Assembly (NCBI GenBank): GCA_020634395.1 | Contig: JACKBU010000013.1 | Location: forward strand, 1-64,000 | DNA length: 64,000 nucleotides | Direction of reading: 5' to 3' | Origin: Ardenticatenaceae bacterium | GTDB taxonomy: Bacteria; Chloroflexota; Anaerolineae; Promineifilales; Promineifilaceae | In this document: one piece after another, positions 55,101-64,000 of the stretch | Layout: every line of letters starts with the position of its first letter | Numbering within the stretch: the stretch's first letter is position 1 | Made by a program: the position numbers and the translations under genes | Notes under the pieces: model-generated | What the model saw: the letters and a program-made list of their open reading frames with translations, nothing else | The model's database searches: none | Told to the model about the DNA's origin: nothing

Positions 55101-58100
55101 CTTCACGGTTGAGCAGGGGGTAAGACGGCCGTACGTCCGCATCCACAAAGCGCCACCAGCCATCCGTCAGGCCAAAAGACAAATCGATCCAGCGAATCGG
55201 ATGGGTCATTTCCAGCAGCAGCAGCAGACCGCCGGGAGCCAGCAGCTGCTGCACGTGGCTGAGCGTCTGCCGCAAATCGGCGGTGGCGTGAATCACGTTG
55301 GCCGCAACGATGAGGTCGAAGGTATCCTGGGCGGCAAAACCCTGCGCCGCCGGGTCGTTCTCGATGTTCAGGAGCCGGTAATCGACAAACGGGAAGGCGG
55401 CACATTTTTGCCTGGCCCGGTCCAGAAACAGGGGCGACATGTCGGTGAAGACGTAACGGCTGCGGTCGGCGGGCAGTTGGGGCAGCACAAAGGCCGTCGT
55501 GCCGCCCGTGCCCGCCCCAATTTCTAAGACGCGCAACGGCCGTTCCGCCGGCAAACCGGGCATCATTTCTGCCACCACCTGCCCCACCAGTCCGCTGTAC
55601 GTCCTGGCAAACGGCGATTCCTGGTAGACCTTGCTGGTGCTGCTCAGATCACCGCCGGGGAAAAGCAGCTGCAGCGGGTCGGCCTGACCGCTCAGAGCGG
55701 CGGCCAGCCCCTGGGAACAGCGCCAGGCGATGTCGATTTCGGCGTCAAACTGGGGGAACTGGCGAGCCAGAGTTTGCCAGCGATTTTCCAGGGAAACGGC
55801 CGTCAGCTGCGGCGGTATTTTCTGCAGCCGCCAGCCCGCCTCCGCGCGGCCCAGCCAGCCATCTTCGGCCAAAATTTCCAACAGCCGCCCCATCAACCGC
55901 TGATGCTCCGGCAAAACGGCCAGTTCGGCGGCCAGCCCCTCCGGGGTGACGAAGGCGTCGAACACTGGCTGCCAGCCCAACTGCTGCCACGCTGCCAGAA
56001 TGCTGTCGGCGCTCAGTTCGTCTAGCAGCGGAGCCAGCGCCTGGTAAGCGGCCAGATCGTACCGGGCGAACAACGTTTTGGCTTCCGGCTCCACGCCCTC
56101 GGCCACGGCTGCGGGCGGCGGGAAGGAGGCGGCCACGGCCGTTTCCTCTGCCAACAGCGGCGCAGGCTGCCACTCTACCCGATACAGCCAGTCGGCCAGA
56201 TCGTCGGCGCGGCGGCTTAACAGCGCGGCGCGGCTGGCCCGTTTTAGATGAAGGCCGTGCGCTTCGGCCAGGAGACGGCCGTTTTCGTCCAGCACCCGCA
56301 CCTGCGCCGTCAACGTCTCTTTCAGTCCGGCGTCCGGCAGGGCCAGCGTGGCGTGACTCCAGACTGGGCCCTCAGGCTGCCGGTACAGCACAAAACGATC
56401 TACACCCAGCGGCATAAAAATGTCGCTCTCGCTCAGGTCGGCCGGAATGGCGGCGGCCATTACTTGCAGGCAGGCATCCAGCAGCGCCGGATGAATCTGG
56501 TAACGGCCGTTTTCCGTCTGGCCGGCCGCAGGCAAGATGATCTGCCCTACCGCTTCGCCGTCGCGCCGCCACATCTGCACCACGCCGTGCAGGCTGGGAC
56601 CAAAGTGCAGTCCCAGATCGTGAAGTTTGGCATAGTGGGTCTCGGCTGAAACGGTTTCCGGGCAGGCGGCCCGCAGCGCGTCCGGCGATTCACTGTTTGG
56701 GGTGGGCGTTGTTTGATGGGGCTGCAAACGGCCGTCGGCGTGCAGCAGCCAGGGCGCATCCGGCCCATCGGCTTCGCGCTGGCTAAAGATTTGCACAGCG
56801 GCCGGGCCAGCGGCGGCTGGCGTAACCAGCGTTTGCACCACGCGGGTCTCGTCGTCGGCCACCACCAATGGTTCGTGGATGGTCAGTCCTTCTATGGCAT
56901 GGACGCCGGGGCCAAAAACGGCCGTGGCTGCCGCCAGCATCATCTCGATATAGCCGGTCGCCGGTAAAATCGCCAGCCCGTGCACCCGATGATCGTGGAG
57001 CACCGGCACGGTTTCCACGTTGAGCAGCGCCTCGAACGGCACAAGCTGCGCCGCCGAACGCAGGCGGCTGCCCAACAAGGGATGCCCGGCAGACGGCCGT
57101 GCCGCAGATCGCCGCCGCTCCGGGAGCCAGTAGCGGCGGTGCTGGAAGGGATAAGTGGGCAGCCGCAGCTTGCGCCGGGCATACGGCCCATCGAATCCGG
57201 CCCAGTCTACGTCCACGCCATAAACAAACAGATCGCCCAGGCTGGCCAGGATTTGCGGCCAGTCGTCGCGCCCCTGGCGCAGCGAGGGCAGCCACAGCCC
57301 GGCGGCATCGTCGGGCAGGCAGCGCCGCCCCATGCCCAACAGCGTGGGATGCGGTCCCACTTCCAGGAAAAGCCCATACCTGTTCTCATGCAGCCAGTTC
57401 ATCGCGGCCTGAAACTGCACCGGCTGGCGCACGTGGTCGCGCCAGTAGGCAGCGCGGGTCAACGTGTCACCCAGCGCCGGCTGGCCGGTGACGTTGGAAA
57501 TCACCCGCAGGCGCGGGCGCGTGAAGGCAATCTCCCCGGCCACGGCGGCAAACTCGGCCAGCATCGGCTCCATCAACGGCGAATGGAAAGCGTGGGAGAC
57601 CGTCAGCGGTTTGGCCTTGATGCCCTTGGCGGCTAATTGATCGAGAATGGCGGAGACGGCCGTTTCCTTCCCGGAAATCACCACGTTTTGCGGCCCGTTG
57701 ACCGCGGCGATGGAGACCACATCCGTAAACGCGGCGATAGCAGCCCGCACGGTCGCCTCATCGCTGAAGATGGCGGCCATTGCCCCACCAGCAGGCAGCG
57801 CCTGCATGAGGCGGCCGCGCGCGGCAATCAATTTCAGACCATCTTCCAGGCTGAACACCCCCGCCACGCAGGCGGCCACATATTCGCCGACGCTGTGGCC
57901 CATGACGGCCGTGGGCTGCACCCCCCACGACTGCCAGAGAGCAAACAGGGCGTATTCGATGGCAAACAGGGCCGGCTGGGTGTACTGCGTCTGGTGAATG
58001 CTGTCGTCGGTCTCGTCGAACAAGACAGACAGCAGCGGGCGGGGTAGATACGGCCGTAAAATTTCGTCACACTGGTCCAGCGCAGCGCGAAAAACGGGCT

Positions 58101-59859
58101 GGGTTTCATACAGCTGCCGCCCCATGCCGGGGTACTGCGCCCCCTGCCCGGTGAACAAAAAGGCAATCTTGGGCCGGTCGGTGGTTTGGGTGCGGCCCTG
58201 GGTGACGCCGTTTCCCGTTTCGCTGCGGGCAGCGACGGCTAATTTTTGTTGTGCTTCGGCCGTGGTGCTGGCGGCCAGCGCCAGGCGGTAGGGCAAATGG
58301 GCACGGCCGTTATTGGCCGTGAAGGCAGCGTCGGCCAGGTTGGTGTGCGGGGCAGCCGCCAGATGATCCGCCCAGCGCCCGGCCAGTTGGGTCAGCGCCG
58401 TTTCGGTTTGGGCAGAGAGGGTCAGGAGGTGACACAGCCGTTCTGCTTCAACGGTCTTGGGTTCCACCTGCTCCGCTTCTCCCACGATGATGTGGGCATT
58501 CGTGCCACTAAAACCAAAAGAACTGACTGCGCCAATACGCTGCTCAGCCAGCCACGGAGTAAGAGCGGTCGGCACAACCAGCGGCCAATCATTCCAGGGG
58601 ATAAGGGGATTGGGCGTTTCGAAGTGCAAGTTGGGCGGGATTTCGCCGTGGTGAACGGCCAGCACCAGCTTGATAAAGCCCGCTACCCCGGCTGTCGATT
58701 CCAGATGGCCGATGTTGGTTTTAACGGAGCCAAGCAGCAGCGGCTGGTCAGCGGGGCGGTTGACGCCCAGCGTGGCGCCCAACGCCTGCACCTCGATGGG
58801 ATCGCCAAGGGCGGTGCCGGTGCCATGCGTTTCCACGTAGCTAATGTCGTCGGGCTGCAGGCCCGCGTTTTGCAGGGCTGCCTTGATGACGGCTTCTTGC
58901 GCCGGGCCGTGAGGTGCAGTGAGACCGCTGCTGGGACCGTCCTGGTTAACGGCCGTGCCGCGCACCACCGCCAGAATGTTATCCCCATCGGCCAGCGCGT
59001 CCGACAGCCGCTTCAGCACCACGACGCCGCAGCCTTCGCCGCGCACAAAGCCATCGGCGCGGGCATCGAAGGTTTTGCAACGGCCGTCAGGAGCCATCAT
59101 GTGGAATTTAGACAGGGCAACGCTCGTTTCCGGAACCAAAATGGTGTTGGCTCCTCCGGCCAGCGCCAGGCGGCACTCCCCGCTGCGCAAACTCTGGCAG
59201 GCCAGGTGAATGGCTACCAACGATGACGAACAGGCCGTATCGATGGAAACGCTGGGCCCTTGCAGCCCCAAAACGTAAGAAATGCGCCCCGAAGCCATGC
59301 TGTGCCCCACGCCGGAGCCATAGTAAGTATCAATGTCGTTAATGCCGCCATCGGCAAGCTGCATTTGGGCATAATCATTGCCCGTGATGCCCGTAAAAAC
59401 GCCGGTGGCACTGCCGCTCAATTGGTCTAGGGCCAGACCGGCGTGTTCCAACGCCTCCCAGGACACTTCCAGCAGCAGGCGCTGCTGGGGGTCCAGGGTG
59501 GTCGCTTCGCGGGGTGAGATATTGAACAGCTGCGGATCGAACTGATCCACACCATCCATAAAACCTGCCCAGCGTGTAGACATCATGCCGGGTTTGTCCG
59601 GATCGGGATCATAGTAGGCGTCGATATCCCAGCGCTCGGCGGGCACTTCGCGGATGGCGTCTGTGCCAGCACGCAGCAGCTGCCAGAATGCATCAGGGGT
59701 GTTCGCTCCCCCGGGAAAGCGGCAGCCTATACCGATCACGGCAATCGGGTCTTGCCGTGATTTCTCCAGATCTTTTACTTGCTGCTGCAGCTTTTCTATG
59801 GCCAGATAAGCGCGTTTTAAAGGTGACAGCTCCGATGACTGGCTAGATGAGTTACTCAT
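52120..59859 (-). CDS. type I PKS B: KS-AT-DH-MT-ER-KR-ACP
   Basis: This module has the full set of domains, about 2579 residues. The KS has Cys210. The AT has Ser656 and a HAFH malonyl-type motif. The DH has His957 in [10 protein letters not shown]. The C-methyltransferase has EIGAGTGG near 1440. The ER lies at about 1830-2150 with [10 protein letters not shown] near 1972. The KR has its nucleotide motif near 2163, but the catalytic Tyr position is His2310 (GQGAHAAAN). The ACP serine is S2476. A TTG start at 59886 is possible. The ATG at 59859 is preferred because its product begins like PKS E (SPLKRA helix) and GAGGAT lies upstream. It should add a C-methylated, fully reduced unit if the KR works. 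It ends in an acidic docking-like tail. Confidence 0.95.
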   Translation of the reverse strand: MSNSSSQSSELSPLKRAYLAIEKLQQQVKDLEKSRQDPIAVIGIGCRFPGGANTPDAFWQLLRAGTDAIREVPAERWDIDAYYDPDPDKPGMMSTRWAGFMDGVDQFDPQLFNISPREATTLDPQQRLLLEVSWEALEHAGLALDQLSGSATGVFTGITGNDYAQMQLADGGINDIDTYYGSGVGHSMASGRISYVLGLQGPSVSIDTACSSSLVAIHLACQSLRSGECRLALAGGANTILVPETSVALSKFHMMAPDGRCKTFDARADGFVRGEGCGVVVLKRLSDALADGDNILAVVRGTAVNQDGPSSGLTAPHGPAQEAVIKAALQNAGLQPDDISYVETHGTGTALGDPIEVQALGATLGVNRPADQPLLLGSVKTNIGHLESTAGVAGFIKLVLAVHHGEIPPNLHFETPNPLIPWNDWPLVVPTALTPWLAEQRIGAVSSFGFSGTNAHIIVGEAEQVEPKTVEAERLCHLLTLSAQTETALTQLAGRWADHLAAAPHTNLADAAFTANNGRAHLPYRLALAASTTAEAQQKLAVAARSETGNGVTQGRTQTTDRPKIAFLFTGQGAQYPGMGRQLYETQPVFRAALDQCDEILRPYLPRPLLSVLFDETDDSIHQTQYTQPALFAIEYALFALWQSWGVQPTAVMGHSVGEYVAACVAGVFSLEDGLKLIAARGRLMQALPAGGAMAAIFSDEATVRAAIAAFTDVVSIAAVNGPQNVVISGKETAVSAILDQLAAKGIKAKPLTVSHAFHSPLMEPMLAEFAAVAGEIAFTRPRLRVISNVTGQPALGDTLTRAAYWRDHVRQPVQFQAAMNWLHENRYGLFLEVGPHPTLLGMGRRCLPDDAAGLWLPSLRQGRDDWPQILASLGDLFVYGVDVDWAGFDGPYARRKLRLPTYPFQHRRYWLPERRRSAARPSAGHPLLGSRLRSAAQLVPFEALLNVETVPVLHDHRVHGLAILPATGYIEMMLAAATAVFGPGVHAIEGLTIHEPLVVADDETRVVQTLVTPAAAGPAAVQIFSQREADGPDAPWLLHADGRLQPHQTTPTPNSESPDALRAACPETVSAETHYAKLHDLGLHFGPSLHGVVQMWRRDGEAVGQIILPAAGQTENGRYQIHPALLDACLQVMAAAIPADLSESDIFMPLGVDRFVLYRQPEGPVWSHATLALPDAGLKETLTAQVRVLDENGRLLAEAHGLHLKRASRAALLSRRADDLADWLYRVEWQPAPLLAEETAVAASFPPPAAVAEGVEPEAKTLFARYDLAAYQALAPLLDELSADSILAAWQQLGWQPVFDAFVTPEGLAAELAVLPEHQRLMGRLLEILAEDGWLGRAEAGWRLQKIPPQLTAVSLENRWQTLARQFPQFDAEIDIAWRCSQGLAAALSGQADPLQLLFPGGDLSSTSKVYQESPFARTYSGLVGQVVAEMMPGLPAERPLRVLEIGAGTGGTTAFVLPQLPADRSRYVFTDMSPLFLDRARQKCAAFPFVDYRLLNIENDPAAQGFAAQDTFDLIVAANVIHATADLRQTLSHVQQLLAPGGLLLLLEMTHPIRWIDLSFGLTDGWWRFVDADVRPSYPLLNREGWLSLLADVGFEAGTAVPHREDLLSEQAILLARKPVAPGGDIAGNWLLFADERGVGAQLAAQLQAQGARCTLVHTGAAFHDEGERMKLNPANLDGLDQVLTQRPYHHIVHLWSLDAPDAGLLSPEGLETAVAAATGSVLHLVQAVAAADLSVSPRLWLVTAAAQDVNGRAPQVAQSPLWGLAKTIGLELPELRPTCLDLDADAPINAAALLAEMRANDTEPQVAFRQGERLAARLVRHQPAPTPADEPQQLTISQRGVLDNLSWQPLVRRAPGAHEVEIRVLATGLNFKDVLNTLGMYPGDPGPLGGECAGVVTAVGPHVTEFRVGDAVLAVAGGSFRTHVLAPVHLVAHKPPRLSFAAAAATPIPYLTAAFTLNHLGHMQPGDKVLIHAAAGGVGMAAVHLAQRAGATIFATAGSPEKRAFLRDLGIAHVMDSRSLDFADEVLELTGGSGVDLVLNSLADEFAWQSMRVLAVNGRFLEIGKRGILSPDEATQQKPHAAYHIVDWGETAQQDPALISALFRQIVADIGAGELPPLPVRTFAREETIDAFRFMAQARHIGKIAVTQPGVQPVTIRSDGAYLVTGGLRGLGLLVAEWLAAQGARHLALVGRRRPDQQATELIARLEADGVQVYTAQVDVTNASQMSALFSDMADCLPPLRGVIHSAGTLADGVLLQQEWSQFARVLGPKVTGAWQLHLLTERLPLDFFVLFSSIASLTGAAGQGAHAAANVFLDALAQYRRSQGLPGLSIDWGAWTEVGAAVRHGVFERTMAQGIGAIEPAQGLRLLGELLPEAAPQVAVMPVDWTNFRRKFGHLPFFADLMRQPEKAAVVGETAVSPSHPNLMTQLAEAAANRRRAIMLAFVETETRQVLGLDESDALDERAALSDMGLDSLMAVELKNRLSTGLTLLRPLPATLVFDYPTTAAITEYLLENVALGSSASADDDAPVAEEAEQPGNGRSPLDSLDDIDALAALSDDEVDRLFAEMGFSEEPYDE

Positions 59860-59909
59860 ATCATTTTGATCCTCAGTTTCTACCAAGCGTCAAGCCTAGC
59901 ACGGTTTAC

Positions 59910-62900
59910 TTACAAGTTATCTAGCTTTCTGAGCAGCAGGGCTTCCACTTCTTCATCAGAGAGGTCTTCAAGGGGCGTAGAAGAGGGGGCAACAGCGAGA
60001 TCGGCAACGGCCGTTTCTTCTTCAGTTCCATCCAGGCGCACCTGCAAGTAGGACACAATGGCCGTGATCGTTGGATAATCAAAAATCAAGGTCGCCGGCA
60101 ACGTCCCGGACAATCCCAACCCGGTTTGCAGCCGGTTACGCAGTTCCACTGCCATCAGCGAATCGAAGCCCAGATCCATCAGCCGGTGGCGCTGGTCGAT
60201 GACGTGGTCGGCGGGCAGCCGCAGGATGCGGGCCACCTGCGCCCGCACGAAAGCCATCAGCATCTCTTCCTGTTCATCTGGCAGCGCGGCCCGGTAACGC
60301 GCGGCAAGGCTCTCTTCCGGCACTGCTTCGTCGGCCGGGGAAACGGTTTCTGCCGCGGTTGGGCTGGTCTGTGGCAAGGCGTGAGCACCAAAAACGGCCG
60401 TCTGGTCAGCGTCGGAAACGGCCGTCTGCCCCACCATCACATTCGTCCCCAACGACACCGGCAGCACGCCCGCTTCCGGGAATGCGCGCACGGCCGTAAA
60501 CCCGGCCGCCTCCAGCGCCGCCTGCCACCGTTCCGGCGGCAGCAGCGGGTTATCCTGCCGCCAACTATCCTCGTACAGTTCCCAGCCTTCAATTAGCCCG
60601 GTGGTTATGTCAAACCAGGTGAAGTGCGACGTCACCTCAAACAGCAGCAGCAGGCCGCCGGGAGCCAGCAGCTCGCGCACGTGGGCCAGCGTTTCGTCCA
60701 GATTGCGCGTGGCGTGCAGCACGTTGGCCGCCACGATCACATCAAAGCTGTGCGGCCGGTAATTCTGGTCGGCCAGCGGCTTTTCAATGTCCAGGATCCC
60801 GTAGGTTACAAACGGATACGCCTGGAAGCGCTCCTCTGCCCGCCCCAAGAACAGGTCAGACAGGTCGGTGAAGTGGTACTGCGTTTGCGCGGCGGGCAGC
60901 ACGGGCAGCAGCGCCGCCGACGTGCCGCCGGTTCCCGCGCCAATTTCCAGCAGGCGCAGCTGCCGGTTGGGCGGCAGCTTACCGGCTACGGCCTGCATCA
61001 CTTCGGCAGCGATGGCATTGTAATACTGCACCAGCGGCCAGTGGTGATAGAGAAAATCGGCCGTTTCGTAGGAACCGCCGGGGAAAATGGTTTCCAGCGG
61101 ACTGATTTGCCCGGTGAGTATGCCGGGAAGCTGTTCGCCGCAGCGCTGCACGTAGGCCAGCAGTTCCGGCACGTCGGCCAGAGCGGTTTGGGCAGCCGCC
61201 AGGAGAGGGGTAGACGGCCGTTCCCCCAGTTCGCCCACGCTGACAAACCCATCTCCTTGCCGCATCAGGTCGCCCGATTCGGTCAGATGCGCCAGCCAGC
61301 GCGAGATCAGCCCCGCATACGAGGGCAAGATCCCTGCCTGCGTAATGATTGAGGCCGCATTCTGCCACTCACCCGGCTGGCAGAAAAAGCCGAACGCGCG
61401 CAGCGTGCGGGCAATGTAAGCGACGGTGAGATCAGCCAGCGTTTGCCACTTGGTAGCATAGGAGTGTACGCCCAAAGACAGCGGACCGTGATGCTGCTGG
61501 CGCTGGCCGGCGGCCACGGCCGTTTGCCACAGCGCCGCCGGGGTTACAATTTCGGGCTGCGGTTGGGCGGGCAGCCAGTAACGCATTGGCTGCCAGGGGT
61601 TCGTGGGCAGAGGAACGCGCCGGTAGAGAACGGCCGTGGCACCATTTTGCGCCAGCCGCTCCCATTCCACGGCCACACCCTGAACGTGCAGCGCAGCCGC
61701 GCTTTCCAGCATTTCCTGCCACTCCACTCCGCCTTCGCGCAGCGATGGCCGCCAGAGGCCGGGACGCGGCGGCAGGGCGGTGTCCAGCTCCGGCGGCCAG
61801 CAGCGCTGCCCCATACCCAGCAGAGTCGGCTGGGGTCCAATTTCTAAAAATGTTTCATACCCTTCGGCGTAAAGCGTAGCGATGGCGTCGGCAAAACGCA
61901 CGGGCTGACGCAGGTGCCGCCGCCAATACGCCGCGTTTGTCACCTCCCGGCTGCCCACTGTTTGCCCGGTCATGCAGGAAATCAGGGCGATTTGCGGCGT
62001 CTGGTAGGCAATCGTCTGCGCGACCGCTTCAAACTCGTCGAGGATGGGGTCCAGCAGCGGCGAATGGGCCGCCTGGGCCACCGCCAGTGACCGGGTCTTG
62101 ACGCCGTCTGCCTGGAGAGCGGCGACGATGCTGCGCACGGCCGTTTTCTCCCCGGAAATCACCAGACTTGTGGGGCCGTTGATCACGCCAATCGCTGCCC
62201 GGTCGGCATACGGGGCCAGCAGCGGCTGCACCTGCGCTTCAGACGCAAACACGACGGCCATCTCGCCCGCCTCCGGCAGCGAATCCATCAGACGGCCGCG
62301 CGCGCACACCAGCTTTAGCCCATCCGCCAGACTGAAAACGCCGGCCACGCAGGCGGCCACGTATTCGCCCAGGCTGTGGCCCATCACCACCGTTGGCTGC
62401 ACGCCCCACCCCTGCCAGACAGCGGCCAGGGCGTACTCCAGGGCGAACAGCGCCGGTTGGGCATAGGTCATTTTGTTCATGAGGGCGGTTTCCGCATCGT
62501 TTTGCGGGAACAAAATGGTGGTCAGCGGCTGGTCGAGATAAGCGGCAGCAGCTTCGGCGCAAGCGTCGATAGCGGCGCGGAAGGTGGGCGAACTGTCGTA
62601 GAGCTGCTGGCCCATCTGCGGATACTGCGCTCCGTGCCCGGTAAACAAGAACGCCACTTCCGGCGTCTGGCCGGGCACACTCTCCCCCTGGAAAATACCC
62701 TCCGGCTCGTCACCGGCGGCCCAGGCGCGCAGTTTTTCCCTGGCCTCCTGGGCGGAGGCCGCTACCAAAGCCAGCCGTTTGTCCAGATGGGCACGGCCGT
62801 TATTGGACGTAAACGCTATATCGGCAAAAGCGGCGGTCGTGTCCGCCAGATATGCTTCGTACGACTGCGCCAACTGCCGCAGCGCCACCTCAGTGCGGGC

Positions 62901-64000
62901 CGAGAGGGTGAGGGTGTGAAACGGCCGTGTCTCCTCCGCGTCACGGGCAGGCAGTTCCGGCGCTTCTTCCAAAATGACGTGGGCATTGGTGCCGCTGAAG
63001 CCAAACGAACTGACCCCCGCCCGGCGGCGATCCGGCGTCTGCGGCCACGGCGTGCGCACTGTAGGCACAGTCAGCGGCATGTCGGCCCAGGCAACAAACG
63101 GATTGAGTTCTTGCAGGTGCAGATGCGGCGGGATTTCTCGCTGCCGCAGGGCCAGCGCCGCTTTGAGCAGCCCGGCAATACCCGCCACCGCTTCGAGGTG
63201 ACCGAGGTTGGTTTTAACGGAACCAAGCGCCAGCGGTTGGTCGGCTGGCCGATTTTGCCCCAGGACCGCCGCCAACGCCTGCACTTCGATGGGATCGCCC
63301 AGCGAAGTGCCTGTGCCGTGCGCCTCCACGTATTGAATCTGGTCCGGCTGCAAGTTGGCGTTCGCCAGCGCCCGGCGAATGACCGCTTCCTGGGCTGGCC
63401 CGTTGGGTGCAGTGAGGCCGCTGGAACGGCCGTCCTGGTTCACCGCCGAGCCGCGCACCAGCGCCAGAATGGTGTTGCCATCGGCCAGCGCATCCGCTAG
63501 CCGCTTCAACACGATCACCGCGCCGCCCTCGCCGCGCACGTAGCCATCGGCCTGCGCGTCGAACGTCTTGCAGCGGTCATCTTTGGCCATCATTTGCGCC
63601 TTGGAAAAGTTGATGTTGGCCTCGGGCGACAAAATCAGGTTCACGCCGCCAGCCAGCGCCAGATCACTTTCACGGGCGCGCAGGCTCTGGCAGGCCAGAT
63701 GCACGGCCACCAATGATGAGGAGCAGGCGGTATCCACCACCATGCTGGGGCCTTGCAGCCCCAGCAGGTAAGACAGTCGTCCGGCGGCCACGCTGAACGA
63801 ACCGCCGGTCATAGTATAGACGTCGATGGCTTCGGGAACGGCCGTCGCCATCCGCAGATAATCACTGTTGCTCAGGCCGATGAACACCCCCGTCTGGCTC
63901 TCGCGCAGCCGGTCCGGCGACTGCCCGGCGTTTTCCAATGCTTCCCAGCTTACCTGCAGCAGCAGGCGCTGCTGCGGGTCCATGCCCGCCGCTTCCCGTG
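59910..64000 (-). CDS. type I PKS A: KS-AT-MT-ACP, 5' end outside the window
   Basis: The frame is open to the right edge, so the start and the first part of the KS are missing; the ATG at 63983 is internal (AAGMDPQQR). Domains in order are the KS with its Cys codon at 63723-63725, and the AT with Ser at 62373-62375 and QAAH instead of HAFH. A C-methyltransferase has EIGAGTGG at about 60920-60955. The ACP serine is at 60159-60161. No DH, ER or KR lies between AT and ACP, so the module would leave an alpha-methyl beta-keto group. It ends with an acidic tail (DLSDEEVEALLLRKLDNL) fitting a docking helix. Upstream modules or loading functions probably continue outside the window. Confidence 0.94.
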   Translation of the reverse strand, partial: REAAGMDPQQRLLLQVSWEALENAGQSPDRLRESQTGVFIGLSNSDYLRMATAVPEAIDVYTMTGGSFSVAAGRLSYLLGLQGPSMVVDTACSSSLVAVHLACQSLRARESDLALAGGVNLILSPEANINFSKAQMMAKDDRCKTFDAQADGYVRGEGGAVIVLKRLADALADGNTILALVRGSAVNQDGRSSGLTAPNGPAQEAVIRRALANANLQPDQIQYVEAHGTGTSLGDPIEVQALAAVLGQNRPADQPLALGSVKTNLGHLEAVAGIAGLLKAALALRQREIPPHLHLQELNPFVAWADMPLTVPTVRTPWPQTPDRRRAGVSSFGFSGTNAHVILEEAPELPARDAEETRPFHTLTLSARTEVALRQLAQSYEAYLADTTAAFADIAFTSNNGRAHLDKRLALVAASAQEAREKLRAWAAGDEPEGIFQGESVPGQTPEVAFLFTGHGAQYPQMGQQLYDSSPTFRAAIDACAEAAAAYLDQPLTTILFPQNDAETALMNKMTYAQPALFALEYALAAVWQGWGVQPTVVMGHSLGEYVAACVAGVFSLADGLKLVCARGRLMDSLPEAGEMAVVFASEAQVQPLLAPYADRAAIGVINGPTSLVISGEKTAVRSIVAALQADGVKTRSLAVAQAAHSPLLDPILDEFEAVAQTIAYQTPQIALISCMTGQTVGSREVTNAAYWRRHLRQPVRFADAIATLYAEGYETFLEIGPQPTLLGMGQRCWPPELDTALPPRPGLWRPSLREGGVEWQEMLESAAALHVQGVAVEWERLAQNGATAVLYRRVPLPTNPWQPMRYWLPAQPQPEIVTPAALWQTAVAAGQRQQHHGPLSLGVHSYATKWQTLADLTVAYIARTLRAFGFFCQPGEWQNAASIITQAGILPSYAGLISRWLAHLTESGDLMRQGDGFVSVGELGERPSTPLLAAAQTALADVPELLAYVQRCGEQLPGILTGQISPLETIFPGGSYETADFLYHHWPLVQYYNAIAAEVMQAVAGKLPPNRQLRLLEIGAGTGGTSAALLPVLPAAQTQYHFTDLSDLFLGRAEERFQAYPFVTYGILDIEKPLADQNYRPHSFDVIVAANVLHATRNLDETLAHVRELLAPGGLLLLFEVTSHFTWFDITTGLIEGWELYEDSWRQDNPLLPPERWQAALEAAGFTAVRAFPEAGVLPVSLGTNVMVGQTAVSDADQTAVFGAHALPQTSPTAAETVSPADEAVPEESLAARYRAALPDEQEEMLMAFVRAQVARILRLPADHVIDQRHRLMDLGFDSLMAVELRNRLQTGLGLSGTLPATLIFDYPTITAIVSYLQVRLDGTEEETAVADLAVAPSSTPLEDLSDEEVEALLLRKLDNL

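Larger units (their letters stand above)
252..63845. repeat. dispersed palindromic octamer ACGGCCGT, strongly over-represented
   Basis: The 8-base palindrome ACGGCCGT recurs throughout, in genes on both strands and between genes. Reading by eye I find nine copies in the first 4 kb (252, 550, 705, 981, 1120, 2321, 2410, 3141 and 3474). A further nine lie between 46916 and 48474, and the last copy seen is at 63838-63845. Random expectation at this GC content is about 0.1 copy per 4 kb. In proteins it appears mostly as TAV or NGR. It resembles the HIP1 octamer of cyanobacteria in behaviour, not in sequence. Confidence 0.85.

Overview
The window is bacterial chromosome with dense coding and roughly 55-60% GC by eye. 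It most resembles a Chloroflexota lineage (Anaerolineae/Ardenticatenia-like). This is an inference from GAF-rich sensory proteins, secreted proteins ending in a PTAV-type tail plus membrane anchor, a T-box-controlled serS, and a strongly over-represented palindromic octamer ACGGCCGT. No rRNA or tRNA gene is present to confirm it. I saw no mobile element, CRISPR array or tRNA.

Left part, plus strand (1-15950). A 5'-truncated GH13 maltodextrin hydrolase is followed by a six-gene signalling operon (1301-12126): two single-domain receivers, a membrane multi-GAF protein, a very large GAF-array histidine kinase, a threonine synthase fused to a receiver domain, and a receiver-histidine kinase. Then come a DMT-family transporter, a CelD/FemAB-like acetyltransferase, a GT4 glycosyltransferase and a small CPXCG zinc-ribbon protein, closed by a strong bidirectional terminator.

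Middle (16006-21321). serS on the minus strand has a complete T-box leader with a UCC specifier and a near-consensus promoter. Back to back with it is a promoter that appears to make a leaderless clpS mRNA. A class III aminotransferase, a DapA-family aldolase/lyase and a HAD phosphatase follow.

Right part, minus strand (64000 back to 21329). A hybrid type I PKS-NRPS cluster of at least 42.7 kb enters from outside the window. In transcription order: PKS A (KS-AT-MT-ACP, 5' end outside), PKS B (KS-AT-DH-MT-ER-KR-ACP), PKS C (KS-AT-DH-MT-KR-ACP), PKS D (KS-AT-DH-ER-KR-ACP), an SGNH-hydrolase lipoprotein, a secreted beta-propeller-like protein, PKS/NRPS E (KS-AT-KR-ACP-sulfotransferase-C-FkbH-PCP), NRPS F (TubC-type docking-C-A-PCP-TE), a type II thioesterase and an Sfp-type phosphopantetheinyl transferase. 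Acidic C-terminal tails and N-terminal helices suggest that chain transfer follows gene order. The predicted product is a C-methyl-branched reduced polyketide that passes through a beta-hydroxy, possibly sulfated intermediate, is joined to a glyceryl-type unit, and is capped by one amino acid, possibly acidic. The CurM/Ols-like KS-AT-KR-ACP-ST block whose usual TE is replaced by C-FkbH-PCP is the most unusual feature of the window.
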